A program made the translations under genes and the position numbers. From Alphaproteobacteria bacterium (GTDB taxonomy: Bacteria > Pseudomonadota > Alphaproteobacteria > Thalassobaculales > Thalassobaculaceae), in NCBI GenBank assembly GCA_024742275.1, contig JANSYS010000022.1, positions 1-64,000 of the forward strand: DNA of 64,000 nucleotides, in the 5' to 3' direction. Numbering within the stretch: the first letter of the stretch is position 1; each line of letters begins with the position of its first letter. Shown one piece after another: positions 17,763-26,556 of this stretch. A model generated the notes under the pieces. It made no database searches. It was given only the letters and a program-made list of their open reading frames with translations, and had not been told where the DNA came from.

Positions 17763-19163
17763 ATGCTGACCGTTCTGGGGAACAGGACCTACCGCCATCT
17801 TTTCCTGGCCCAGATCCTGTCGCTGATCGGAACCGGGCTGACGACCGTGGCGCTCGGGCTGCTCGCCTACGACCTGGCCGGGGATCGCGCCGGGCAAGTG
17901 CTTGGGACTGCCCTCGCGATCAAGATGGTGGCCTATGTCGGTCTCGCGCCGGTCGCGGCCGCGCTCGCCGCCAAAGTGCCGCGCCGGCGGTTTCTCGTGA
18001 CTCTCGATCTCTGCCGGGCCGGAATGGTTCTGATGCTGCCGTTCGTGACGGCGGTCTGGCAGGTCTATCTCCTGGTTTTCCTGTTCCAGGCCTGCTCGGC
18101 CTCCTTCACGCCGACCTTCCAGGCGACCATTCCCGATATTCTGACCAGCGAAAAGGATTACACGAACGCGCTGTCCCTCTCGCGGCTCGCCTACGACCTG
18201 GAATCGCTCATCAGTCCGATGCTCGCGGCGCTCCTCCTCGCTGCGCTCAGCTTCCATTGGCTGTTCGTCGGCAACGCCTTTGCCTTTCTGGCGTCGGCCG
18301 CCCTGGTGGTCTCCGTCGTTCTGCCGGCCATCCGGGCCGAGAGCATGGTTCGATCATTCCGCGAGCGCCTGACCCGGGGGGCCTTCATATACCTTCGAAC
18401 ACCGAGGCTGCAGGGGCTGCTGGCGTTGAGCTTCGCCGTGTCGTCCGCCGGTTCGATGGTCATCGTGAACACGGTCGTCTTTGTCCGCGACGGGCTCGGC
18501 GGCGATGATCTGGACGTGGCGGTTCTGTTCGCCGCCTATGGCGTCGGATCGATGGCGGTCGCGCTGGCGCTGCCCCGGCTGCTGGACGACCGCCCGCCGC
18601 GCGGCGTGATGCTGGCCGGCGCCGGTCTACTGGCGGCCTCCCTGCCGCTCGGGGCACTCGGACTCGGTTACGGTGCCGCGATGGCTCTCTGGGCCGCTGT
18701 CGGGGCCAGTGTATCGTTGATCATGACGCCGTCCGGGCTGCTGCTGCGACGGTCCTCCCATCCGGAAGACCGGCCGGCCCTGTTCGCGGCCCAATTCGCG
18801 CTGTCTCATGCCTGTTGGCTGGTCGCCTATCCGACGGCGGGGTGGCTGGGTCTCGTGATCGGGTTGCCCAACACCTTCATCGTTCTGGCGGCGGGCGCCG
18901 CTCTCGGGGCAATCGCCGCCGCGTGTCTCTGGCCCGCGGTCGACCCGGAAGTGATCGAACACGACCACGATGGCATCGTCCACGCTCACGGCCATGCCGA
19001 TGACGCGCATCATGGCGGCGGACTGGCAGAGTGGCGCGCGGACGGTGCCCACTGCCATCAGCCGGTTCGGCATGCCCACGCCTTCGTGATCGACGACCAT
19101 CATCCGGCCTGGCCCGGCACAAGGCAAAGACGCAGGCCCGCTCGCCGAATGCCCGGCGACTGA
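17763..19163 (+). CDS. MFS exporter with histidine-rich C-terminal tail
   Basis: A 466-residue inner-membrane protein with about 12 hydrophobic segments between residues 10 and 395 (start LGNRTYRHLFLAQILSLIGT; VPRRRFLVTLDLCRAG in the conserved loop region). The last 65 residues are hydrophilic and hold about 17 histidines in clusters (EHDHDGIVHAHGHADDAHH, then HCHQPVRHAHAFVIDDHH). Such tails occur in metal-efflux MFS proteins such as NreB-like nickel exporters. GGAGG precedes the ATG at 17763. It stands alone between a LysR gene and a TRAP operon. Metal export (nickel, zinc or cobalt) is an inference from the tail; no metal regulator is adjacent. Confidence 0.8.
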   Translation: MLTVLGNRTYRHLFLAQILSLIGTGLTTVALGLLAYDLAGDRAGQVLGTALAIKMVAYVGLAPVAAALAAKVPRRRFLVTLDLCRAGMVLMLPFVTAVWQVYLLVFLFQACSASFTPTFQATIPDILTSEKDYTNALSLSRLAYDLESLISPMLAALLLAALSFHWLFVGNAFAFLASAALVVSVVLPAIRAESMVRSFRERLTRGAFIYLRTPRLQGLLALSFAVSSAGSMVIVNTVVFVRDGLGGDDLDVAVLFAAYGVGSMAVALALPRLLDDRPPRGVMLAGAGLLAASLPLGALGLGYGAAMALWAAVGASVSLIMTPSGLLLRRSSHPEDRPALFAAQFALSHACWLVAYPTAGWLGLVIGLPNTFIVLAAGAALGAIAAACLWPAVDPEVIEHDHDGIVHAHGHADDAHHGGGLAEWRADGAHCHQPVRHAHAFVIDDHHPAWPGTRQRRRPARRMPGD

Positions 19164-19271
19164 GACCGGGCGCTTGAGGCCAGGGCTCGAACCGGAACGG
19201 CGTGCCTTCTAGAAAACTGGCGGCAACGGGTCATCTGTGCGGAAAATTATCGCGCGTCCGCGCCGGACTCC

Positions 19272-19299
19272 TTGTCAATTGTCTCCGCTTCCCTATTTA
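19272..19299 (+). promoter_or_regulatory. Candidate sigma-70 promoter for the TAXI/TRAP operon
   Basis: TTGTCA (19272-19277) and TATTTA (19294-19299) at 16-bp spacing lie 67 bases upstream of the TAXI gene start, in a locally AT-rich stretch. The match is good for such GC-rich DNA but has not been tested against other candidates. Confidence 0.45.
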
Positions 19300-19366
19300 T
19301 CGGCCGCAAAAAACCAACAACCGAGAAATTCGGACCCACAGCTATACCATAACGAGAAGGAAGCCG

Positions 19367-20347
19367 ATGAAACGCTCCACGATAATTGGCGCGGTTGCAG
19401 CCCTTGCGCTCATGCCGTCGATCGCCGTCGCACAGGACCGCAGCGACTGGCCCTCCAGCTTCACCGTCGCCACTGCCTCACAGGGGGGCACCTACTTCGC
19501 ATACGGGTCCGGTTGGGCCAACTTGGTCGCTGACGAACTCGGTATCTCCGGCGGCGCCGAAGTGACCGGCGGCCCGATGCAGAACATGGCCCTGGTTCAC
19601 ACCGGCGATGCCGCGTTCGGCATGACCACCATGGGCCCGGCCCGGGAGTCGATGGAAGGAAGCAACCCGATCGCCCCGGGGCTGCAGATGACGCAGGCCT
19701 GCGCGATGTTCCCGATGTACCAGACGCCTTTCTCGATCACGACGCTGGCGTCTTCGGGCATCACCAAGGTTTCCGAGATCCCCGCCGGGGCGAAGATCGG
19801 TTTCGGGCCGGCCGGCTCGACCTCCGATACCTATTTCCCGCGCATGCTCGAGACGCTCGGCGTCGAGTTCGAGCGGCGCAACGGCGGCTGGTCGGATCTG
19901 GGCGGTCAGTTGCAGGACAATCTGCTCGACGTCATCGCGTTCGCGGCCGGCGTCCCCGTGCCGGCGGTCAGCCAGCTCGAGGTTCAGACCAACATCAATA
20001 TCATCGAGTTCACCGAGGAAGAGCAGAAGAAGATCCTGGAGGCGTTCCCGGTCTCACCGTTCGAGATCGGCGCGGGCACCTACACCACGCTGACCGCTCC
20101 GGCGCGTTCGGTGTCGATGTGGAACTTCGCGATCGCCAACTGCAACCTCCCGGAATCCTTCGTGTACGAGGCGACCAAGGTGGTGATGTCGGACAACGCG
20201 CGGATGGTCGGTATCCACAAGGCCGCCCGGTCGACGATCGTCGCCAACTGGGACAAGAACACGTTCATGCCCTGGCATCCGGGCGCGGCGCGGTGGTTCA
20301 ACGAGAACGGCGCAAGCATTCCGGCGTCGCTGATCCACGGCGGCTGA
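19367..20347 (+). CDS. TAXI-family TRAP transporter solute-binding protein
   Basis: A 326-residue periplasmic protein with a Sec signal (KRSTIIGAVAALALMPSIAVAQ). It carries the TAXI-type start SFTVATASQGGTYFAYGSGWA and GGPMQNMALVHTGDAAFGMTT, the ligand-binding half. AGAAGGAA precedes the ATG. It delivers a ligand, often glutamate, another dicarboxylate or an aromatic, to the fused TRAP permease encoded next. Ligand unknown. It is the first gene of a two-gene operon. Confidence 0.92.
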   Translation: MKRSTIIGAVAALALMPSIAVAQDRSDWPSSFTVATASQGGTYFAYGSGWANLVADELGISGGAEVTGGPMQNMALVHTGDAAFGMTTMGPARESMEGSNPIAPGLQMTQACAMFPMYQTPFSITTLASSGITKVSEIPAGAKIGFGPAGSTSDTYFPRMLETLGVEFERRNGGWSDLGGQLQDNLLDVIAFAAGVPVPAVSQLEVQTNINIIEFTEEEQKKILEAFPVSPFEIGAGTYTTLTAPARSVSMWNFAIANCNLPESFVYEATKVVMSDNARMVGIHKAARSTIVANWDKNTFMPWHPGAARWFNENGASIPASLIHGG

Positions 20348-20362
20348 CGCTCAGCGTCCGCC
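20339..20362 (+). terminator. Hairpin between TAXI and permease genes (possible attenuator)
   Basis: GGCG at 20339-20342 can pair with CGCC at 20359-20362, and inside it GACGCT (20346-20351) pairs with AGCGTC (20353-20358). The structure covers the TAXI stop codon and is followed by no T-run. It may stabilise the TAXI mRNA or reduce read-through into the permease, as often seen in binding-protein operons. Confidence 0.35.
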
Positions 20363-20467
20363 TAAAGACTTGACCATGAAACGGCGGTGGACCGGGCCTG
20401 TCGTGGCGCGGTCCACCGTTGCGGTCCGCCGCTGACGCGCGGATCGTGTATGAGGGGGAACAGGATT

Positions 20468-22726
20468 GTGAGCCAGCAGACCACCGCCGGACCGAACGCC
20501 GACGGAGACGATGACCGCGTCATCGCCGCCGGCGTCGATGATGAGCCCGTAGAGGCGAACCGTCGCGTCTTCGAGGGTCGTGGTGCCGTCGTCGTTGCGG
20601 CATTGAGCACGCTCTATGCGGCTTTCCATGTTCTCGCGCTCAACGGCGTCTCGATTTCGGGCATGACCGGTGGCCTCGTCGACATACCGTTCCTGCCGGC
20701 GTTTCCGATGGAGACGTGGAACTTTCGGATCGTCCATGTCGCCGGCGCACTGATGATCGGGTTCATCCTGTTCGCCGGCTCCGGTTTTCCTCAGGACGAG
20801 GCAGCCGAGACCCGCTTGCTGGGCTGGCTCGCGCTGCCCCTCATGGCGCCGGCGCTCTTCTCGCTCGGCATGGCGCTTTCCTTCGGCGTCGAGATCGCCA
20901 ATGGCGCGATGTGGAACGGCATTGATGCCCGTATCCGCTTTAACGAGACCTGGTTGTACGGAGCCCCCCTCCTTGTCGCCACGGTGGGCGGCATCGTTCT
21001 GTCCTGGGTGCATCGCCGACGCCGGGCCGGGTTCTCGGCGCCTGACGTGGTGCTCGCGGTGTGCGGCATGGCCGTCGCCGCCTATCTGATCGTGATCTAC
21101 GGCACGCTGATGCGGAACTCGACCGGCACGCCTTTCGCGCCCATCGGCATTTCGCTCGCGGCGCTCGCCGGGACCCTGCTGATCCTGGAACTGACGCGCC
21201 GGGTGGCCGGGATGGCCCTGGTGGTGATCGCCGCCGTGTTCCTGGCCTACGTGTTCGCCGGTCAGTATCTCCCCGGGTTCCTGAAGTCGCCGGCGATCGA
21301 CTGGACGCGGTTCTTCAGCCAGGTCTACACCGACGCCGGGATCCTGGGGCCGACCACGGCCGTCTCCTCGACCTACATCATCCTGTTCATCGTTTTCGCC
21401 GCGTTCCTGCAGGCGTCCAAGGTTGGCGACTATTTCGTCAATTTCGCCTTCGCCGTGGCGGGGCGGGCCCGCGGCGGTCCGGCGAAGGTCGCGATCTTCG
21501 CGTCCGGCCTGATGGGCATGATCAACGGAACCTCGGCCGGCAACGTGGTTGCGACCGGCTCGCTCACCATCCCGCTCATGAAGAAGGTCGGCTATCCGCG
21601 TAAGACCTCGGGCGCCGTCGAGGCGGCGGCTTCCACCGGCGGTCAGATCATGCCGCCGATCATGGGGGCCGGCGCCTTCATCATGGCCGAGATCACCGGC
21701 ATCCCCTACGCAGATATCGCGATCGCCGCGGTCATCCCGGCGATCCTCTATTTCGTGTCGATCTTCTTCATGGTCGATTTCGAGGCGGCCAAGCTTGGCA
21801 TGCGCGGCATGCGCGACGATGAGCTCCCGCGTTTCGCGACCATGGTGCGCCGCGTCTACCTTTTCATTCCGATCATCATTCTGATCGTCGCCCTGTTCCT
21901 GGGCTACTCGGTGATCCGCGCCGGTACCCTGGCGATCGTGTCGGCGGCGGTCGTGAGCTGGCTGACGCCGTCGCGCATGGGGCCCCGTGCGATCCAGAAG
22001 GCGTTCGAACTGGCCGGCGTCATGTCGATCCAGATCATCGTCGTCTGCGCCTGCGCCGGCATCATCGTCGGTGTGATCTCGTTGACGGGCGTGGGTGCGC
22101 GGTTCTCCAATCTGCTGCTCGGTCTCGCCGACACCTCCCAACTTCTCGCCCTGGTGTTCGCCATGGCGATCGCCATCCTGCTTGGCATGGGTATGCCGAC
22201 GACGGCGGCCTACGCGGTCGCCGCTTCGGTCGTGGCGCCGGGTCTGGTGGAACTGGGCATCAACCAACTGACCGCGCATTTCTTCGTGTTCTACTTCGCC
22301 GTTGTGTCGGCCATCACCCCGCCGGTCGCCCTGGCCTCCTATGCGGCCGCAGGTATATCCGGCGCCAACGCGATGGAGACATCGGTCGCGTCGTTCAAGA
22401 TCGGGATCGCCGCGTTCATCGTGCCGTTCATGTTCTTCTACAACGGTGCGCTGCTGATGGATGGGACGGCTCTTGAGATCGCCCGCGCCCTGGCGACGGC
22501 GGTGGCCGGCGTGTTCCTGCTCTCCTCAGGCGTGCAGGGCTGGTTCATGGGCGGGCTTACCGTCTGGTACCTTCGGTTGGCGCTCGTAGCCGCCGCGCTG
22601 TTCATGATCGAGGGGGGGCTCGTCACCGACGGCATCGGAGTCGCCATCGCGGTGGGTACCTATCTGATCCAGCGCTTCGTGCGGCCGCGTCCGGGCGCGC
22701 TGGTGGAGGCGCGGGGGCCCGACTGA
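20468..22726 (+). CDS. Fused TRAP transporter permease (DctQM type, 4TM/12TM)
   Basis: A 752-residue inner-membrane protein that uses an ion gradient to import the ligand brought by the TAXI protein. About four N-terminal hydrophobic segments (small-subunit part) are followed by a large domain with GLMGMINGTSAGNVVATGSLTIP, STGGQIMPPIMGAGAFIMAE and GMGMPTTAAYAVAA, all hallmarks of DctM in TAXI systems. GTG at 20468 is preceded by AGGGGGAA at 7-base spacing; an in-frame ATG at 20450 would add six residues and overlap that site. It ends 36 bases before the convergent DUF2189 gene. Confidence 0.92.
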   Translation: MSQQTTAGPNADGDDDRVIAAGVDDEPVEANRRVFEGRGAVVVAALSTLYAAFHVLALNGVSISGMTGGLVDIPFLPAFPMETWNFRIVHVAGALMIGFILFAGSGFPQDEAAETRLLGWLALPLMAPALFSLGMALSFGVEIANGAMWNGIDARIRFNETWLYGAPLLVATVGGIVLSWVHRRRRAGFSAPDVVLAVCGMAVAAYLIVIYGTLMRNSTGTPFAPIGISLAALAGTLLILELTRRVAGMALVVIAAVFLAYVFAGQYLPGFLKSPAIDWTRFFSQVYTDAGILGPTTAVSSTYIILFIVFAAFLQASKVGDYFVNFAFAVAGRARGGPAKVAIFASGLMGMINGTSAGNVVATGSLTIPLMKKVGYPRKTSGAVEAAASTGGQIMPPIMGAGAFIMAEITGIPYADIAIAAVIPAILYFVSIFFMVDFEAAKLGMRGMRDDELPRFATMVRRVYLFIPIIILIVALFLGYSVIRAGTLAIVSAAVVSWLTPSRMGPRAIQKAFELAGVMSIQIIVVCACAGIIVGVISLTGVGARFSNLLLGLADTSQLLALVFAMAIAILLGMGMPTTAAYAVAASVVAPGLVELGINQLTAHFFVFYFAVVSAITPPVALASYAAAGISGANAMETSVASFKIGIAAFIVPFMFFYNGALLMDGTALEIARALATAVAGVFLLSSGVQGWFMGGLTVWYLRLALVAAALFMIEGGLVTDGIGVAIAVGTYLIQRFVRPRPGALVEARGPD

Positions 22727-22762
22727 CGGGGTTCCGTCCCGCTGGCGTGGATGGGCGAGGGA

Positions 22763-23557
22763 TCAGGCTCGGGAGATCAGGCGCTCGTACAGATGCCAGG
22801 AGGCGTGACCGAGCACCGGGAAAACGACGACCACGCCGAGGAACGCCGGAGCGACGGCGAGCAGGGTGAGCCCGCCGATCGCCGCGCCCCAGCCCAGCAT
22901 CACCGCCGGGCTGGCCAGCACCGTCTTCACGCTGGTGATCATCGCCGTCACGAAATCGACCTCCCGGTCCAGTAGAAGCGGCATCGCGATCACGGTGATC
23001 GAATACAGGACGGTGGACAGGAACGCGCCGATCAGGCTGCCGATGGCAAGGAAGACCGCGCCGTCCAGGGTCGTGAACACGGCTGCGACCAGATTATCCA
23101 GCGAGCTGAAGCTGTGGTAGCTGAGCGTGATGGCGAGGACGATCCGCACCTGATAGGCCCAGATCCAGAACACGAAGAGCACGACGAACGACATCCAGCC
23201 GAACTCCCGCCGCTGCTGGCGGAAGATGACGAGGAAGATATCGGTGGCGGTGAACGGCTCGCCCCGGGCCATCCGACGGGACATCTCGTACAGCCCGGCC
23301 GCGAGAAACGGCGCGACCAGCGGAAAGCCGACGCCGACGGCGATGGCGAACCAGAGCTGTTCGAAGACCAGCAGACCGGCCAGAAGCCCGGCGCCGAACA
23401 GGGCGTAGACCAGACCGAAAAACAGGCTGAGTGCCGGCCTGGCACGAAGGTCTCTGAAGCCGGCGGCGAGCGCGGCGCGCAGATCCGCAATCGTGGCGGA
23501 CGTGACCTCGAGGCGGATCGGTGGCGTTGGTGTTGCGTGTGCCTGGTTCGCTTGCAT
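22763..23557 (-). CDS. DUF2189 integral membrane protein
   Basis: A 264-residue membrane protein of unknown function with about six hydrophobic segments, including GFRDLRARPALSLFFGLVYALFG and the late VVFPVLGHASWHLYERLISR, both characteristic of DUF2189. The ATG at 23557 has GAAGAGA upstream; a TTG 21 bases earlier is less likely. It lies 126 bases after the gamma-glutamyltransferase-family gene on the same strand and could be the last gene of that operon or independent. Confidence 0.85.
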   Translation of the reverse strand: MQANQAHATPTPPIRLEVTSATIADLRAALAAGFRDLRARPALSLFFGLVYALFGAGLLAGLLVFEQLWFAIAVGVGFPLVAPFLAAGLYEMSRRMARGEPFTATDIFLVIFRQQRREFGWMSFVVLFVFWIWAYQVRIVLAITLSYHSFSSLDNLVAAVFTTLDGAVFLAIGSLIGAFLSTVLYSITVIAMPLLLDREVDFVTAMITSVKTVLASPAVMLGWGAAIGGLTLLAVAPAFLGVVVVFPVLGHASWHLYERLISRA

Positions 23558-23683
23558 GGCTTGGTTTCTCTTCTGCAAACGTGGCCAGCCTCCCTGACCG
23601 GCCTCGGCTGAATGGTAGTCGATCGCCGGATTTTCCGCAAAGCAGGGGTGCCGGCTCCGGCTTTGCCCAGGTCTTGCGTAGCG

Positions 23684-25288
23684 CTAGGCCGGGATCGCCG
23701 CGCCGTCCCGCCGCGGATCGGCGGCCCCGACCATGGCGCCGCTCGACGGGTCGAATGACACCGCCTGCATGCCACCGCAGTTCAAGGTCAGGGGTGGCGC
23801 AAGATCGACCGCGTGGCCCCGGCGCTTCAGCTCCGCCACGACACGTTCCGGGATCCGGTTCTCGAGCTCCACCCGGGCGCCGTCCCAAAGCCGCGCCCGC
23901 GGAGCGTCGATGGCCGCTTGTAGGTCGAGCCCGAAGTCCAGGTGGTGGATATAGGCCTGTGTCTGGGTTTGCATGATGCCGTAGCTCCCTGGCGTGCCGA
24001 GCGCCAGAACTCCGGTGCCGTCGACAGTGCCGATGGTCGGCGCCACGACGGAGGCCCAGGCCTTGCCCGGCTCGAGAAAGTTCGGCGAGTCCGGCTCCAG
24101 ATCGCCCCAGTTCAGGTAGTTCGACATGCAGACGCCGGTGCCCGGGATCACGACGCCGGAGCCGAAGATGCCGCCGAGGGTCTGGGTGACGCAGATCAGG
24201 TTGCCCTCGCGATCCGCGGCGGAGAACGATGTGGTGTGCTGTCTGGTCCAGTCGGTCTCGGGCATCGGGCCGCTGGACCATTGCTCGGTTCGGCCGATGA
24301 CCGGTCGACCGTCCAGAAGGCGCGCGCGCAGTCGGTCGAGCGTCGCGGCCTCGAACAGACCTTCGATCTCGGCGCGCGGCCGCTTGTTGTGGTGCAGCCG
24401 CATCTCCGCCGAGATGCGGATGGCGCGGAAGACCGTGTCCAGATGGTCCGACCCGAGATGGTCCATCGAGCCGATGTCGACGCCCGAAAGCATCGCCAGA
24501 GTCAGCAACATCTGGAAGGACTCGGCAGGCGGCGGAACCGTGTGGATCGTCAGGCCGCGGTAGTCGACCTGCATCGGCTCGAGAAACCGCGCTTCCACCC
24601 GCTCCAGGTCCTCCAGGGAGATGACGCCGCCGATCGACTGCAGGTGTTCGGTCATGGTACGGCCGAGCGGGCCGCCGTAGAGGTATCCGGGTCCTTCGGC
24701 GCCGATCGCCTCGAGGGTGTCGCCGAGCAGCGGCTGTCGCAGGATACTCCCGACCTGCTTCCCGCCGATCGGGTCCAGATAGGTCTCGCGCCAGATAGCC
24801 GGATAGCTCTGGCCGAGGCAGAAATCCAACAACCGGAGATACAGGGTGGAGACCGGTACGCCGACGTGGGCGAGGCGCACCGCTTCCTTGAACAGGTCGC
24901 CGAGCGGTTTCGTTCCGTAGGTCTCGTTGATCGTCGCCCAGCCGGCGAGGTTGCCCGGCACGCCGGGCGCCTTCGGGCCCGCCGCGATATCTCTCTTGGT
25001 GGTGGAGGTCGGATCGAAGTTCAGCGGTACCGGCGGCGTGAAATCGAGGGACCGGACCCGCTTCTCCCTGGCGCTGTAGAGGGTCGCAAGGCCGTTGCCG
25101 GCGAGACCGGACATGAAGGGCTCGCACACGTTCAGCGCGGCCGCCGTGGCGACGATGGCGTCGAAGGCATTGCCGCCGTCGCGGAGCACCTGGGCGCCCG
25201 CCGCCGCCGCCGACGGATGGGCCGCGGCCACCATGCCGCTGACTCCGCGGACCGGCGCGCGCCCGGCAACATATGCAACTCCGGTCAT
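23684..25288 (-). CDS. Gamma-glutamyltransferase-family Ntn-hydrolase (HpxW-like candidate)
   Basis: A 534-residue autoprocessing N-terminal-nucleophile hydrolase. The conserved GGNAFDAIVATAAALNVCEPFMSG occupies residues 38-61. The predicted nucleophile is Thr352 in HTTSFSAADREGN, where self-cleavage would free the small subunit. No signal peptide is visible, unlike classical periplasmic Ggt, so a cytoplasmic role is likely. The family includes HpxW (oxamate amidohydrolase). The start at 25288 follows GTGAGG; an ATG at 25336 is an alternative. It closes an operon with ABC transporter, amidase and oxygenase genes, so it probably hydrolyses an imported amide or gamma-glutamyl compound. Confidence 0.87.
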   Translation of the reverse strand: MTGVAYVAGRAPVRGVSGMVAAAHPSAAAAGAQVLRDGGNAFDAIVATAAALNVCEPFMSGLAGNGLATLYSAREKRVRSLDFTPPVPLNFDPTSTTKRDIAAGPKAPGVPGNLAGWATINETYGTKPLGDLFKEAVRLAHVGVPVSTLYLRLLDFCLGQSYPAIWRETYLDPIGGKQVGSILRQPLLGDTLEAIGAEGPGYLYGGPLGRTMTEHLQSIGGVISLEDLERVEARFLEPMQVDYRGLTIHTVPPPAESFQMLLTLAMLSGVDIGSMDHLGSDHLDTVFRAIRISAEMRLHHNKRPRAEIEGLFEAATLDRLRARLLDGRPVIGRTEQWSSGPMPETDWTRQHTTSFSAADREGNLICVTQTLGGIFGSGVVIPGTGVCMSNYLNWGDLEPDSPNFLEPGKAWASVVAPTIGTVDGTGVLALGTPGSYGIMQTQTQAYIHHLDFGLDLQAAIDAPRARLWDGARVELENRIPERVVAELKRRGHAVDLAPPLTLNCGGMQAVSFDPSSGAMVGAADPRRDGAAIPA

Positions 25289-25386
25289 ATCGTCGGCCTC
25301 ACCCCGTTCCGTCTCTCGGCCGGCATCGCCGGTCATCGTGTCACCGGTCTCCCTGGCGCCGATCCCGGCGCCCACCCTCTGCTCCG

Positions 25387-26469
25387 TCAGGCGATGCTCG
25401 TCGGCATGCCGAGACTGGCGGCCTGGCGTTGTTCGAAAGCGCGGCGCGACTCGTCGTAGCAGTGACCCCGGAACCCGCCGCGCACGGTTCCCGGCTCGAT
25501 CGATCGGAAGTACACCCGCCAGCTCTCCGGCAGCGTCACGGAGTCCGGCGGGGCGAGCCAAAGTCGGTGCAGCAGGCGTTTCTGCTCGGGCGCGTCGAAA
25601 TCCTCGAACTCGGTCCGGGAGTGCAGCATGACGTGGTTGTTCATGAGTTGAAGGTCGCCGGGCTCCAGCCACATGGTGAACATCAGGTCCGGCCGCTGAA
25701 GGATTGCGTCCAAGACATCCGCGGTCTCGCGCTGGGCTGCGGTCAGCGGCGGCACGCCGTCGATCTCCTGGGCGGTTCGGACCCGGTTGCGGTTCCATTT
25801 GCAGAACAGTCGGCCGTCCACGAAATCGAAGAGCGGTTGGCCGTAGAACGGCTCCTCGTCCGGCGCCTCTTCCTGGTTTCGGCTGAAGTGAAAGGGTTGG
25901 CGAGCAATCTCGGCCAGATCGGGGCGTTCCGCTTTCAGCGTCCGCCAGGCGGAGACGCTGCTGGTCACCATGCTCTGTCCCCCGGCCTTGGCCTTGTTGT
26001 AGCAGGACAGGGCCACGAGATCGCAGCTGTCGACATGGAAGTCGAGCTTGGCGTTGGAGTTGTACCCCCGGCCGCCGGCGGAGCGGTAGTTCATGCCGGC
26101 CGCCCGCACTTCCGACAGGTAGTGCGTCGCCTTCCCCTGGGGCCGGGCGACGCCGAGCTGCAGTCCGATCGCCCAGGTCAGCAGCCGGTACTCGTCCGGG
26201 CTCATGTCCGCGCGCGGCAGTCCCTTGACCAGGGCGAGGCCCCGGCCGAAATGGGCCTCCCGCGCCGCCGCGCGGATCGTCTCCAGGCCGGGACCCAGAT
26301 CGAACTCCTCGCGCCGATAGTCCAGCAGGTCGCGGTCGGGTGAGTAGGCTCGCCTGACGGCGGCGGCGAGTTGCGCGCGATCCCGTTCCGCGATGGGAAA
26401 GATCCAGCTTCGGTCACGCTTGAGGTCCCCGGCGTGCCATGCGGCCGAGGTGTCGACTTCCTGAGGCAT
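25387..26469 (-). CDS. TauD/TfdA-family 2-oxoglutarate/Fe(II) oxygenase
   Basis: A 360-residue cytoplasmic enzyme of the TauD/TfdA fold. The iron ligands visible are His145 and Asp147 (KLDFHVDSCD) and probably His283 (NNHVMLHSRTEF), with an Arg-rich KRLLHRLWL that would bind 2-oxoglutarate. It lies between an amidase and a gamma-glutamyltransferase-family gene in the transporter operon, suggesting oxidative removal of a side group from the imported compound. The family hydroxylates many substrates (taurine, phenoxyacetates, carnitine precursors), so the substrate cannot be named. Confidence 0.86.
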   Translation of the reverse strand: MPQEVDTSAAWHAGDLKRDRSWIFPIAERDRAQLAAAVRRAYSPDRDLLDYRREEFDLGPGLETIRAAAREAHFGRGLALVKGLPRADMSPDEYRLLTWAIGLQLGVARPQGKATHYLSEVRAAGMNYRSAGGRGYNSNAKLDFHVDSCDLVALSCYNKAKAGGQSMVTSSVSAWRTLKAERPDLAEIARQPFHFSRNQEEAPDEEPFYGQPLFDFVDGRLFCKWNRNRVRTAQEIDGVPPLTAAQRETADVLDAILQRPDLMFTMWLEPGDLQLMNNHVMLHSRTEFEDFDAPEQKRLLHRLWLAPPDSVTLPESWRVYFRSIEPGTVRGGFRGHCYDESRRAFEQRQAASLGMPTSIA

Positions 26470-26556
26470 TTCCCGACCCGACTCTTGCTTGTTGTCGGGT
26501 GATGCTATCGGTCGCCGAATCGTCGGTAAAGGGACGGCCGTCGACCGACGCGGGTC

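Noticed and set aside
20351-22279. A 642-codon minus-strand frame antisense to the TRAP permease
   Set aside because: It is rich in Arg, Asp, His and Gly with no domain, typical of the complement of a membrane protein gene.
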